DNA of 30,000 bases, from positions 12,501-42,500 of the forward strand of contig LUCW03001499.1 of the NCBI GenBank assembly GCA_001586965.3. Reading direction: 5' to 3'. The stretch comes from Sphaeroforma sirkka. Taxonomy: Eukaryota; Opisthokonta; Ichthyosporea; Ichthyophonida. Within the stretch, counting starts at the first letter, position 1. Every line of letters begins with the position of its first letter. This document shows positions 1 to 12,437 of the stretch, in pieces. Below the pieces are notes generated by a model that was given only the letters and a program-made list of their open reading frames with translations, made no database searches and was not told where the DNA came from. Made by a program: the position numbers and the translations under genes.

Positions 1-166
1 AATAATAATATATATGGTTAAAGATGGATACACAGGTTCAAAACCGGACGCACAAAAAAACGCGCACATACGTTTCGCACATACGCACGCACGTACGTAC
101 GCACACGCGCACGCACGCACACGCACGCACACAACGTACGTACGCACGCATGCATATATATGTATA

Positions 167-198
<32 letters not shown>

Positions 199-1340
199 TA
201 TAATAATATATAATATATATATATATATGTAATAATATATATATATGGATATATAATATAATGTGGATGTATATGTATGTATATGTAATAATAATAATAT
301 GTATATAGCAATTATGTATAATGTGATATATATGTATCAATAATATATGTTATGTATATATATGTTTTCTGTATATATATGTATATATAATATACATACG
401 TTCATGCATACGTACATTTATGTATATGTATATATATATATGTGTTTTGTTGATGTTTTTTTTTTTTTAATATATTTGTATATGTATAATACACGTATGT
501 ATATATATAATATGTTTGTGATTTTGGCTATGTTTTTTGTTTTGACTATAATGTCGTTATAATCTATATTTTGTGATAATATATATATAATATAATATAA
601 TGTGCATATGTTTTCTATGTTTTGTTTTTTGTATATGTATATATATATATGCGTGTGTTGTATATATATATTATTTTGTATTTTATCTCATGTTTTGTTT
701 TAACTGTCAGTATAATCTGTATAATGTGTGTGTAGCCAATATATATATAATAATAATATGTATATAATAATGCGCGTTGATGTTAATAATTGATCTATAC
801 ACCCACGCCCTCACGCATGAAGCACACACGCGCGCACGCATATATATAATATATATGTATAATAATAATATAATAATAATAATAATAATAATAATATATG
901 TATGTGTAATATGTATGTGGTCATAATATGTAATATATAATAATAATAATATATAATAATATATAATAATAATACATGCCATATACATAATATACATGCA
1001 TGCATGTATGTATATTAATATACATGCATATATGTAATATAATATATATATATTAATATATATAATATAATAATAATATATATATATAATATATATAATA
1101 GTATTGTAATATATATATATATATATATATAATATATAATATATATATATGCCATTGATATATCAATATATATATTTATATTAATATACATACACACATA
1201 CATACTCACGCACACAGACTGACACACATACACACTCACAAGAACAGACAAGCACAATCATTCTCTCTTTCTCTATCACATACACACGCGTACAAGCACA
1301 CACACACTCATCCACACTCACACACACACATAATTATATA
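1..1340. repeat. AT-rich microsatellite block upstream of the E2F exons
   Basis: The stretch is almost entirely short tandem words: (AAT)n near 165-195 and 860-895, many (TA)n and (ATAT) runs, (ACGC/ACGT) runs near 60-150, and (CA)n-rich sequence near 1190-1330. Long open frames here encode only Ile/Tyr or His/Thr strings and are products of the repeats. It lies 5' of the first visible E2F exon, so it is either an E2F intron or the upstream flank. I see no exon in it. Confidence 0.9.
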
Positions 1341-1464
1341 TTTTTGTATGTATATATATTCGCAACGTGTATTCTGTTTTCGTTTGCTATATCTGTTCTT
1401 TTCGCAAGGCATTACGCCTTTGTTCGATGCGAAATTTGTCTAATCTGTGGTTTATCTCGTCCAG

Positions 1465-3075
1465 GGATCACAGGGAGGTCGGATACATCGCTTGGACTTT
1501 TGACTATGAAGTTCACCAACTTGCTACGGGGGCAGAAGAATGGCACGCTAGACCTCAATCATGCCGCCAAACTGTTGGGAGTACAGAAGCGCCGGATATA
1601 TGATATCACAAATGTGCTGGAGGGCATAGGCCTGATTGATAAAAAATCTAAAAATATAATGATGTGGAGGTATGCTGCGGGTGAATCTTGTGCATATATA
1701 TGGATAAGTGTTGCTTTGCTTTTTTGTTGTTCAGCACCGATGAATCTGAGCATATGCAGCGACGTAGTAAACATAGATATGTATTTTTCCTCTTGCTAAT
1801 GTGCCATACAGTTGGAAGCACTGGGCGAAAGCGATTTTTTTGCAACGGGCACACGTTTTACTAGATCACTGGTGGCTAAGTAGACTTTTTGCAGCCAAGT
1901 ACGGGATAATAAATTAATGAACTTGTTTCTGGTTGTTCTTATTAACAGAGACGATCACCCGGAAGGGATACCAAAGTCTGAGGCGGAGATTGCTGACCAC
2001 ATTGAGATGTTAGAACGAGAGATTAAGGACATGATAGAAGAAGAGATGACCATTGAGAGGCACTACAACACGCTCATAGAGAGCATGAAGCAGCAAGATG
2101 AGGACCAAAGCACCCTGCCCTACAGATACATCTCATGCGACGAGATGATGAAGCTACCCTCATTCAAAGATCAAACAACGATAGCAGTATGCACGCCTCA
2201 GGGGGTCAATGGAACGATGCTGACCTACATGCCTATTACAGGGAAAGATGGTAAGGAGTTGTTCCAGTTGGAGATAACCAATGATAACGACCACCCGTTG
2301 GACGCGTTTCTGGTTGCCAGCGAAGGCATGCAGAATCTCAAGACCCTCGATGGCAGCGGTACTGACGATGAGGCGGATGGGGACCAGTATGCACATGGGT
2401 CCAAAAACCCTGGTATGGAGTCTGGGGTTTTCTCACCTCCAGAGTTTGCGGATGATCAGGCCTTACAAGATGACCGTGGCGCGTGTAAAGCGCAGCTCAC
2501 GCGAAGGATTCCACAGGGTACACAGACACAAACACAGGCACAGTTTCAGTCGCGTAAGCGAGACAAGGCGAGTAGCAAGGCTAAACAGGCAGAAAGCGGG
2601 ACCGGTGAGGATGGGGAGGGCTCCAGTTCTAAGCCAAGGGAGAAGTCTTGTGAGTTTGGGATGAGGTTTTATTGTGCTTTTGATGTATATGTTTTTGGAT
2701 TTTTCCGAATGCAAATCTGCGCCAGTCTATTCAGAATTTCATATGATGAGAGTACTTTCAATCGATACGCTTTGTTTTGATAAGCCATCCATCTCGATAC
2801 TGCACCTCCCATTTGTGTTTTGTCTTTATAACCCAACTACATCACAACAGAGAAGTGGGGTTATCGTAAATCGGTCAGTTGTACCAAGTAGGTGCGTATT
2901 GCTTCTCTAAACGTGTAGTTCACATCAATCTCTCTTCTTCACCTTGCCCTACTTCCCTGGATGTGCTTGTTTAGCGGCATCCCTGATCAAACTAGAGCCG
3001 CCCGCGGTCGATACCGAGTTCTACTACAGTCTGGACCACAGCGAAGGCGTGTCCGACATGTTCGATTTGAAATAG
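1465..3075 (+). CDS. E2F-family transcription factor (3' part of gene, three exons)
   Basis: E2F factors bind promoters of S-phase genes as dimers with DP and are held in check by retinoblastoma-type pocket proteins. Exons: 1465-1669 (an acceptor at 1473 would start it at 1474 in the same phase), 1949-2649, 2975-3075. Donors and acceptors are GT-AG and the phases agree (2, then 1). Exon 1 holds the winged-helix domain, with DTSLGLLT and the recognition motif [12 protein letters not shown]. Exon 2 opens with a heptad-rich dimerisation helix ([17 protein letters not shown]), then a marked-box region ([19 protein letters not shown]) and an acidic, Gln/Ser-rich linker. Exon 3 encodes a short tail with [16 protein letters not shown], matching the pocket-binding motif of E2F1-5, and stops at 3073-3075. 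About 334 residues are visible. The start codon and anything 5' of the DNA-binding domain are missing; the frame is open back to 1344, but that extension looks like intron. Confidence 0.93.
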
Positions 3076-5020
3076 TGTGGCGACAGATTACCACAGCACC
3101 ACTGCAGCGTCGGAAAGTCCTCTAATTACGACTCCATACATATGATAATAATGATATGATATGATATGATACAATCATTCGATTCTGCTACCGGGGGTAC
3201 GTGTGGTTGCGGTGTTGAGACTACGCCACCGTGCATTGTAAAATATCCGTGTATGTGGCCCCGTTCGAAAGCACTACGGGTGTGGGTAGAGAACACCTCA
3301 ACTAGCGGATGATATGTAGGCGTAGCTGGCTTTGGTGCGCAATAGTGTCGGAGTTCTCGTCTGGCATGCTGTGTATATACCTACTGCCGGCAGAGGGTGT
3401 GTCATTGGATGCCGAAGTTGCACACTAAGTTGACCACGCCTCAGATCTCATCGAAATAGACAACCATTCTTTACTTACCATCCCATGGTGGACTAATCAC
3501 TGATGAGCCAATCGAATTAGGACGTGGAATCGCCTGCAGTGTGCTTGTGTGCGCCGAGTGGGTAGAGTGTGGGCGGCGTGGCAATATCCCATAGTCTGCA
3601 CTAGGGTATTCACTACGGATCATCGATACAATAGGGCCGACCCAGAGCACAGGCTCTTACAACCCACTCATACTTACGACGGAAGTGCGGTACCTTATCT
3701 AGTCATCACGAAGTCCGGCTCGCGAACATGCCTGTAGTGTCTATAGGGGTTTCAAAAGGTCTTCTTTAGGGAATAAGCTTTGATACTCTTGAGTGCTTGT
3801 CGTCAGCGTTCTATGCAAAACACAGAGGGCTGTCTGTTAAGCGATGACCTGTGCAACCCTAGATAGGACACGAGCCACGCACTGAAGCATGCGATAGAGT
3901 ATTTCACGATAGAACACATCACAACAAATCTCATCACTTTACATAATCGTCACATGTCGCATATCACATCATAATTACATGGAGCTATACGCGTACTTCA
4001 CATCAGGATGTACGTATAATCATATATATAGTATGTCTCATAGGCATTCGGCGGTTGAACTTGTGCGTCGTTACGTTTTCGTGACAATATTATAATATTA
4101 CCGAAAAGCAAAACATGACATAGTGTACCATTATCTTGACCTCTCTGCCTGACAGAACGTCTGATCATGCGATCCCTTGTCGTGGGTTTACTTCAAAAAC
4201 TTAGGTTTGGGCGGAGTTGTGAAGCCCTAGAAAAAAAAAGGAATCTCAATTAAAATGAGTTGACTGAAATGACTCGTTTTACGTAAAGTCCATGCTGTAG
4301 CTGTTTGTTCAAATTATTTGTTCATTCCGACCAATTATACATCAAACACGTTTTCAACCCCAACCCGGGCCCAGCGTTCTAGACTCCAGTCTATCTGCTG
4401 TCTGTCTGTCGGTGTTTGAATGTCAGAGGTGAATAATATTACAAGCCCACTAACCCAGGCCCAAGACTTGCGTGAATGTAGTACATGATCCTTTGGATTG
4501 GGTCATTGTCCGTCAGCTCTCTCTAGTAGTAGAGGGTCATTATGCCGTAGAGAGAAACCTAGTAGTAGGCTAATCCAGAGACCAGAGGGCCATTGGCCCA
4601 TGACTCCATGGGTCCATGTTGGAGAGCCTATACTAGGGCCTACTCTCTCTCTCTTTCTCTCTCTCTCGAGTAGTAAATACATAGTAGACTAGTAGAGACC
4701 TATTTACTCACTGCTCTAAAGACCCCTATAAAGGGCCTTATTTTTAAAATTGAATCCAGAAAGTGAAAAAAAAAAACAGAGAATAACATCCAACAACGTC
4801 TTGTGCCGAATAAAAGCCATTTCGTCCAAATATGGAGCATTTGCCTTTTCGGCGGCAGATCGGTGGCATCCTCGATTACGGTATTTATACACAGTCCCCT
4901 TCCCAATACATGAATACATCTAAATATGCTTATTATGCGAAGTATTGTTCAAGTATATCCTCTAAAAGTAGTGTGTTTAGCATACGCTTAGCACACTTGA
5001 CTTTATACCACAAGAGAACA
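3076..5020. other. Intergenic region between the E2F and FAHD2-like genes
   Basis: No convincing exon on either strand; open frames are short and resemble nothing I know. Small features are a (GATAT)n run near 3145-3172, CTAGTAGTAG-rich words near 4515-4700, and a (CT)n tract at about 4641-4668. A TATAAAG at 4727-4733 lies about 290 bp before the next gene's start codon and could be its promoter element, but this is weak. The 3' UTR of E2F must begin here, yet no AATAAA follows its stop closely. Confidence 0.6.
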
Positions 5021-7950
5021 ATGCTAAGGTGTCTGTGGCGTCCGAACATTTTATTACGGACAAATACAAGGCGCGGCATGGCTAGTACGCAACTACCCGG
5101 GCAAGTGCCTGCGCAGCCTCAACGCCCTAATATCGTATGTGATGTAGTGACAAGGTGTGACTTGAAAAAACCCAAAAGTTCCTCAGTTTGCTTAAAATAT
5201 CACGTGTCTAGGCAGCTCTACAGATTCCTGATCCACCCAGATGCAGGCCATATAGCTATTCCAAAAACCGTAGTGCTTCCTCCGTGTGCTGGATATGTTA
5301 CTGTGCAAGTGGTCATTTGCATCTGAGACTTCGAATTCAGATAGAATCTTACCAAGGTGGCCATGTTGGTATACATATTTTGGGTATTTGGTTGCTAGAT
5401 ACCACACCGTGGTATATTTACGTTTGTTTTCTCTGAATCCTAACACCATACCATTTTTGATATGTATACATGCCGTTGAAAATAGCATATCAACATTTCA
5501 TTTCTATCAGTAGATAGCGCTACAAGTATCACAATATATTTGCCGTACCTGATGCAAAAGTTTTGTGCGACATTTATTATAAATTCTTCTCTAGTTGAGG
5601 CCTAGAGAGATAGTATTGACTTCTGTGTTGTGAGGCGAATGCGGATCGCGGTTGAATATCATGAGGTTTGGTTGTTTGCTTTTACAATCCTGACACACTC
5701 GCTTTAGGCTTGAGCGTGCTGATACATTATTGCACTACACAGTTTATGCTCTCCCGCTTGTGAAGTAGTTTTACACTTCAAAGCACTTTAAGAGTTTTGA
5801 ACGTAAAGGGGTGCCAGAAGCAGCAGACGCAAATATAGGCCTATCTATAGACAGTTTTCCTTCATCTCCATGATGTCAGTCCCCACAAAAAGTGCTATAG
5901 AATCGTTCTGTCAATTCCTGTAATCCCGCTGTGCTCTGTCGAAAATAGATGTGCTTAACAGGTAGTACAATTCCTTCATCGTGTACAATGTGAATTAATA
6001 TATATATATATATATTTACGTAGAACTGAAGTTCAAAATATGATCCTCGGCACGCTAGATGACAGACACGCATTAAAAGGTGTATGACTGTTGCGAATGA
6101 ATTCCAAATTCTACTGTAACCCATTTGTTTCACATATTGCTTGAACGAATTTACAGCCTAAAGCGCTACCTACTGGCACATATGAGAGACTCGTCAGAGG
6201 ATTAGACGAGAATGGGCAAGAACTTTCAGGCGACGCTATTGTGGAGCCGAATGACGAGTTGCCTAAGCCCTGGAACATGGCAGATTTGTATGTCCGAAAT
6301 GCGGAGGGGGAGGGGAAAACTAAATTAAAAAGGGTATGTTTTATGTGCCTCTGTGTTTTGCTGGATAGCCGCTTATGGCTAACCGCTTATGACTGGGATA
6401 ATTATGTTGAGCGGTAAAGTTATGTACATATGGAAAATTCGCATGGACAAATAGAGTACATTGCAGATGCGTACAGCGTATGCAGCAAAACAAGCCAAAG
6501 ATACCTACCCGGAAAAAAGGGGAGCTACGTGTATGATTGTGGTCTGCAAGTCTTCGCATCGGGATTGTCGTGTGGTACTGGATATTCCCAATTTTATCGA
6601 TCGAAGGTACATGAGCTGCAGAACGTCTCAGTATATTAAGAAACACCCAGTTAGTTATTCCCGCAACTTCGAAGACGCACCTCCGCCTAGATCTTGTATA
6701 CTGCAGTGCTGTTTCCTATCTCGGGTGTATCCGATGCACCACACTGTGTACTGCCATTGATTCTATTGTAGTGTCCTCGATGTTCGACTTTTTATTATAG
6801 TTACATCGAATTTATAATTCAGTCGTCCTTGTACTGTGTAGCTGCTGCCGCCATTCTGGCCCACGGACATCATCTGCTGTGGACTCAACTATATTGACCA
6901 CGCCGACGAAGTGGGCCTAGACATTCCTAAGAACCCTGTCCTGTTCGCCAAGCCCAAGTCATGCTTAGTGGGTCATGGAGGTACCGTTGTTTCGCGTCGT
7001 GTGTTCTTGTTCCGGTTTACTTGTGATTGTGAATATAATTTAAGACCCTGTGCTGTAAATTGTCGGTTTGTAGGTGTAATCAACATAAACACTACCCCAC
7101 GGTTACCATAAGGAAAATACTTCTATTTTTATCGATGTATCTCCCTGACTGAGCTATTTCTAGTTGTTATCAAGCTATGAAGCCATCAAGGCTTCAGTTT
7201 TAGGTATGGATCGCCAAGTGCCTTTTCTGGTTCTGGATGTGCCAATCACGTATTTATGTGCAAGTTCCTTGTTGCTGGAGATCTGCTTTTAGCACAATTC
7301 CTGGTGTGCTGCTCCTGCATAGAGCTGTTTCCTACACGGAAATACACGACCCTTCGCCGTAGATTAATATTACATTTTTTTACTTACTTTTCTGATTTCG
7401 TTGCAACAGAAAATATTGTGATACCCGCGTGTGCGAGTGCGAAGCCAGAGATAGATTATGAAGCCGAGCTGGCCATTGTCATTGGCGAGACATGTCGGGA
7501 CGTATCTGAAGAGGACGCTCTGAAGGTTGTCTATGGCTACACTATCTGCAATGATGTATCAGCAAGGCGCTGGCAGGGTATCAAGGTCTGTCTAGATTTA
7601 CGTTGTAGGTTCGTTGATTGTTTTACCAGGCCTTCCGACAAGCAGGTCGTTTTCGGAAAGTATCATTGTGGATGGTCTTATATATAGTGCGGATGTGCTT
7701 TTACGGATAATTTAGGCCTGCCCAGGAATGAGAAATCCTTCGTGTCTCTGTACTATTTGACACATTTGTATTCAAAAAATAAGATCTTACATTTAAGGAA
7801 AATTCAAATGTTGCTTGAAAGCAGCGATACCAAGTAGTCGTCGCATCGCCTGTATTTTTCCGATGCAATCGTTCAACTCCCTATTTTTCGAAATTGTGTT
7901 AAAATTGGATTAGAGGTACACCTTAGTATACAAATATATACATACTTATA

Positions 7951-7982
<32 letters not shown>

Positions 7983-9846
7983 AAGTCTGCTTCGCCTTCC
8001 GGCTCATCAATCAAGTCTTTATCTAGTCTAGACTTGTCCGTTTCAATGTGTTTTGTTGAATGGCAGTCACTGCTGTCTCTTACTAACACCACAAGATTTG
8101 TTGAATCACTGCGTATCGGTCTCGCTTTAACATCGATTCGCGCACTTTTTCTGTTTCACTGATTCAGAATACACAACATCTTCTCTGCATTTGAATTATC
8201 TAGGGTGGTGGCCAATGGTACCGTGCCAAAAGCTTCGCTACATTTGGCCCAATTGGGCCCTACATAGTATGTCGTGTGTTTCGATAAACATTGCCCGAGG
8301 GAGGTAGTGATTGTTTCCCCGTCTGGTGTTCTTATCTACGTGCTTGCACTGTACACTATACAGGTTCACAATCCGTTTCGTATGATAACTTCGAGCATCG
8401 CGATGGGTGTCTTTTGTGCGCTAATTCGAGATATATGTAGTTAAACTTCGCTATACTATCAACACCAGAATATGTACACATCACAATGAAAGTATGTGGG
8501 CCGGTGCGATAGAGTCATGTGATTATTCCAGACTTGTGCAGTTATCGTTTCATTTCCTATCCAATGTATAGCAGGGCGATTCTCACCCAGTGAACTTTGA
8601 TTTTTATATGAAATTCATGTAGAATGCTTTTAGTAGGATTGCCGGATTGATGTTTTGGGAATCAACGGGGTATATCGTACGATAGTGAGTGTGAGTGTGT
8701 TATATCTAATCACGTCGGAGTGCGAAAAGTTATAGCACCTTCAGCAAAGTCTGTGTGCGATTTATGACGGTCATGGGTGAGGAAGAATTCCTATTTCGAA
8801 ACCAGTTGTATATGCTATCTAGGAGAATGTATATATAAATAAGGATGTTGTATATGAATAAGCATGTTGTCCGGCATCGGGCCAACATTAGAATCCTTCT
8901 ATGATTTTTTGTCAGGAAATCTATTGTGGTGACACACGAGATGCCCAGGCAGTACTTTTTGCTTGTTTGAGGACATTTCAAATTCATTCGGCTAGAATTC
9001 TCCCTGACGAGTATACTCCCTATGATGATGTTATGAATATTACACCAGGACAGAACACGGGCTAGTCGATATGATTCAGTACTGAATTTTCCTGCAGAAC
9101 AACCTGTATTCTGTACTCTTTTGTTTACTTTACTTCTGACTACATGTGTTGAAGAATTGCCTTTGGTTTCAAAACATTATTTGCGTGCTGCCTCGTGTAT
9201 TTCCTGCTCGGATGTCGGCGAATTTCACTTTGTCCTTGTGCAAGATCTTCTTTCCAGTAATGATCTTTATTTTTTAACGGCGACAAACTTGTGCTCCAAA
9301 TCTACACATTTATAGTCTTTTCTAGACATACATTCATAAGCCCGCTTCCCATGCATAGCACCTGAACGTATATTCTCACTTCGTCCTATGTAGACAGCCG
9401 CCGCTTTGGTGGGCAACCCGAACAATCTAAAAATATCCACCGAGCTCAACGGCATCAAGGTTCAGGATTCGAACACCAACCAAATGATACAAACCGTGGA
9501 GAAAATTATCGCCTACGCCAGCAAAGACACTTGGTTGATGGAAGGTAAGTTTTGGTCTTGTATGGTGATATAATGTTACTCGTATAATATATGCGACGTG
9601 TGTGCATGGTCGATAGTATGATACTATACTTCATTGATTTAACATCTGTGCGGAATCATACCTGTCACTCAAATCACCTGGTCTCTTCTCTCAAAACCAT
9701 ATCTAGGGACAATCATTCTCACTGGAACGCCCGCAGGAGTGGGGATGTCGCGAAAACCCCCTGTGTTTCTCAGGAACGGGGATGTTGTGTCTGTGACCAT
9801 TGAAAAATTAGGTACTCTGTCCAATACAGTCGTGTCGCTACCTTGA
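5021..9846 (+). CDS. Fumarylacetoacetate hydrolase domain protein, FAHD2-like, probably mitochondrial
   Basis: Members of this family are divalent-metal-dependent hydrolases or decarboxylases of oxo-acids; the exact substrate of FAHD2 proteins is not settled. Exons: 5021-5134, 6157-6333, 6842-6980, 7410-7585, 8204-8266, 9394-9544, 9707-9846, total 960 nt for 319 residues, close to the ~314 of human FAHD2. Phases are 0,0,1,0,0,1 and agree throughout. Residues 1-22 are Arg-rich without acids ([20 protein letters not shown]), typical of a mitochondrial presequence. The fold begins with [15 protein letters not shown]. Metal ligands are E161 and E163 ([12 protein letters not shown]) and D192 (NDVSAR). 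K211 sits in [16 protein letters not shown], followed by DSNTNQMI and [10 protein letters not shown]. Intron 4 contains a (TA)n tract at 7947-7983. Exon 1 is the least certain: it rests on a strong GTATGT donor, phase and presequence character. Confidence 0.92.
7947..7983. repeat. (TA)n microsatellite in FAHD2-like intron 4
   Basis: An uninterrupted TA/AT dinucleotide run with one CA step, lying between exon 4 (ends 7585) and exon 5 (starts 8204). Confidence 0.9.
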
Positions 9847-10071
9847 CAGTGACGCCACCGACATTAGCCTGTCTTGATCACAAACTAGGATGCGAAATAG
9901 AACAGCAAGTTTCTTGCCCAGAGAAAGACTGATGGAACCCCCTCTTGTCAGGACTAACGTCGGCATTGCAAAGACTGTAGACGATTTGTGAAATCTCAGT
10001 GTTGGCTTGAAATGAGAGCTGGACTGCGAAACGGCACACGAAACGACTAAATAGAAATGAGAAAAGCGTCA

Positions 10072-10077
10072 AATAAA
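10072..10077 (+). terminator. Possible poly(A) signal of the FAHD2-like gene
   Basis: AATAAA lies 226 nt after the stop codon at 9844-9846 and is the first such hexamer downstream. It runs straight into about 13 further A residues, so it may instead be part of a homopolymer tract. Confidence 0.4.
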
Positions 10078-10979
10078 AAAAAAAAAAAAAGACATAAGTT
10101 GTTAAAAAGTCATCTACTGGAAAGCATATGCTACATTGTCATAGTAAGGCGAATTGCTTGATTGCTTATATTCTTTGACCTATAACGTGGAAGCCCCGAA
10201 AAGAACCCCCCCCCTCATTGACACCTATATTGATATAATTGAAACCACGATAGGCAACGAAAAATACATTTATGCAACGCGGGGGAATTCTTCCGATAGG
10301 GGTTATACGTATGTAAATTCGCCGTTCTACACCTCCTTGAGCCATACGCGATATGAAACTTTCATGGCAGCTAATCACACCTGTTATAGTCCGTAGTTAG
10401 GTTGAGGTTGAGTGAATAATACTATAGGTGCCTTCTCATAGGCAAGCGGCGTCTCTATCGCGAGTTTTGGCATTATCAGTTCCTTATATCCATCTCCCGA
10501 TAGCTATTTTTCCCTTGCGTATAGAACTAGAAGTCATCCACCATGTCGGTGAGTCACGAGGCAACGATGGCTTTTTTCAGATTTAATGAGTTTGGCTAAG
10601 GGTTGGCTGAGAGTTTGAATACAAACAGCTCCGCCTCACGTCTTTTTCCACCTATGTGTTCAAATTCTCTGCAGCACTCTATTGAAGAGAACAACCAAGC
10701 AATATATCGTGCGCTGAACTTGCCCAATTTTATGCCGGGTGCTCAGCCGGGTACTTGTGAAAGATTAGTTGGCATGAAGTGTGGTGTTGCCTTATGCCAT
10801 ACCTTTTTGTACTGCATATATGTACAACATATAAACGCACACATATGGAACAAACATGAGATTTGTGTAAATGATTTATACTCTACAATGCATGGGAATA
10901 TTATTCACCTGAGACACTTACAATTTGAAGAAAGCTTCATTACTCTTGTGTTCGCGGTCGCTTGAATTAGAGATGTGTA

Positions 10980-11140
<161 letters not shown>

Positions 11141-11275
11141 CAATTCAGCTCGTTATATCATAAATACTCATTTACATCTTTTACTTTAGTGCTCAATACA
11201 GGGCAAACAGAGCACACGAAGAGTCGCAAAGATATTAAAAAGCGAGAGTCCGGAAAGTTTTAAGTTGTGCATACT

Positions 11276-11330
11276 CTAGAGAGAGAGAGAGAGGGAGAGT
11301 GTGTGTGTGTCTATGTGTGTGTGTGAGTGG
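11276..11330. repeat. (GA)n followed by (GT)n tract
   Basis: A GAGAGA run passes into GTGTGT with a few interruptions, a compound dinucleotide microsatellite 140 bp after the (TA)n tract. Confidence 0.85.
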
Positions 11331-12437
11331 ACAGGTGTATTCACAAAATATGTGACTACGAAAAGAAGATAAATAGATGGATATTTCATGTTTGCATGTA
11401 CATATGTTGACAATCACACAACCCATATCTGAATTATTTTTTTCCAGAAAATTCGACCATGTGGATGAGATGTATTGAAACGGTAAAATATGTGTAGTTG
11501 TGAACAGAGATCTGTCCATACTGTTATCTGTTTCTAAAATGGAGAGTGGAGAGTGGAGACTCTAGCCAGTAGCCACACACTCAGTGAACTCACAACTGAC
11601 AACGAGTTTTAAAACAATTACAACGAGTTTTTTCTTAATGAATTTTAAATTAAAAAAACCGTAGCCCAATGCCCATCGAGATCCAAGGAGAATCTGAAGA
11701 ACTCTCTCTGTGCAATCTGCACACTGTGCACAGCGCGAGAGAGTGAGAGAGACAGAGAGAGAGATAGGGTCTACATACTTATTTCTTCTCTTCATCCAGG
11801 TCTTCATGACTTTATTAACTTCATCTCTTGTGTTGTCAATTTTTAAAAATGTGTCTCTATGTAGGGTATATAAACTGTATTTAAAATAAACGACTCGCTC
11901 TGCTACGCCTTAAATTTTTTCGTCATTTACTACTTACTCTCTGGTAGTAGTAGAGAACAATCGTGATGTCTATTATATCTGGCACAGTGGCATGACTGGC
12001 ATCTGCGTTGTAAAATTCTACATGTTTTTGTTTTGATATTTAAAAAAAACCCCCAATAAATAAATAAAATTTTAGTTTATTTGATAGCATAATGAACTAT
12101 AAATAACTCATCAACAACTCATTTATGACTCATCAGTGACTCACCATGGCAAAACCGGCAAAATGACACTTGCATAATCGGACCCGGTCTTCGCACGTGA
12201 ATTACACAACGTCGTGAGCGATGAGCACTGTTATTTTTTTTAAACCGTCTCAGAGTCTCAGACTCAGACTCAGCTTTCGCGTGACGGCGTGGGTAACCAG
12301 CTGGTCCCACTCCCATCTCTGGTCCGTGACCGTTCACTTTCGTAAAATCATAAATGGACTTCACGCACAAAGTCCAAAGCACATACAGTACTACATACTT
12401 AGTTTGTTGTACTTTATCGTATAGTATTACAAACCGT

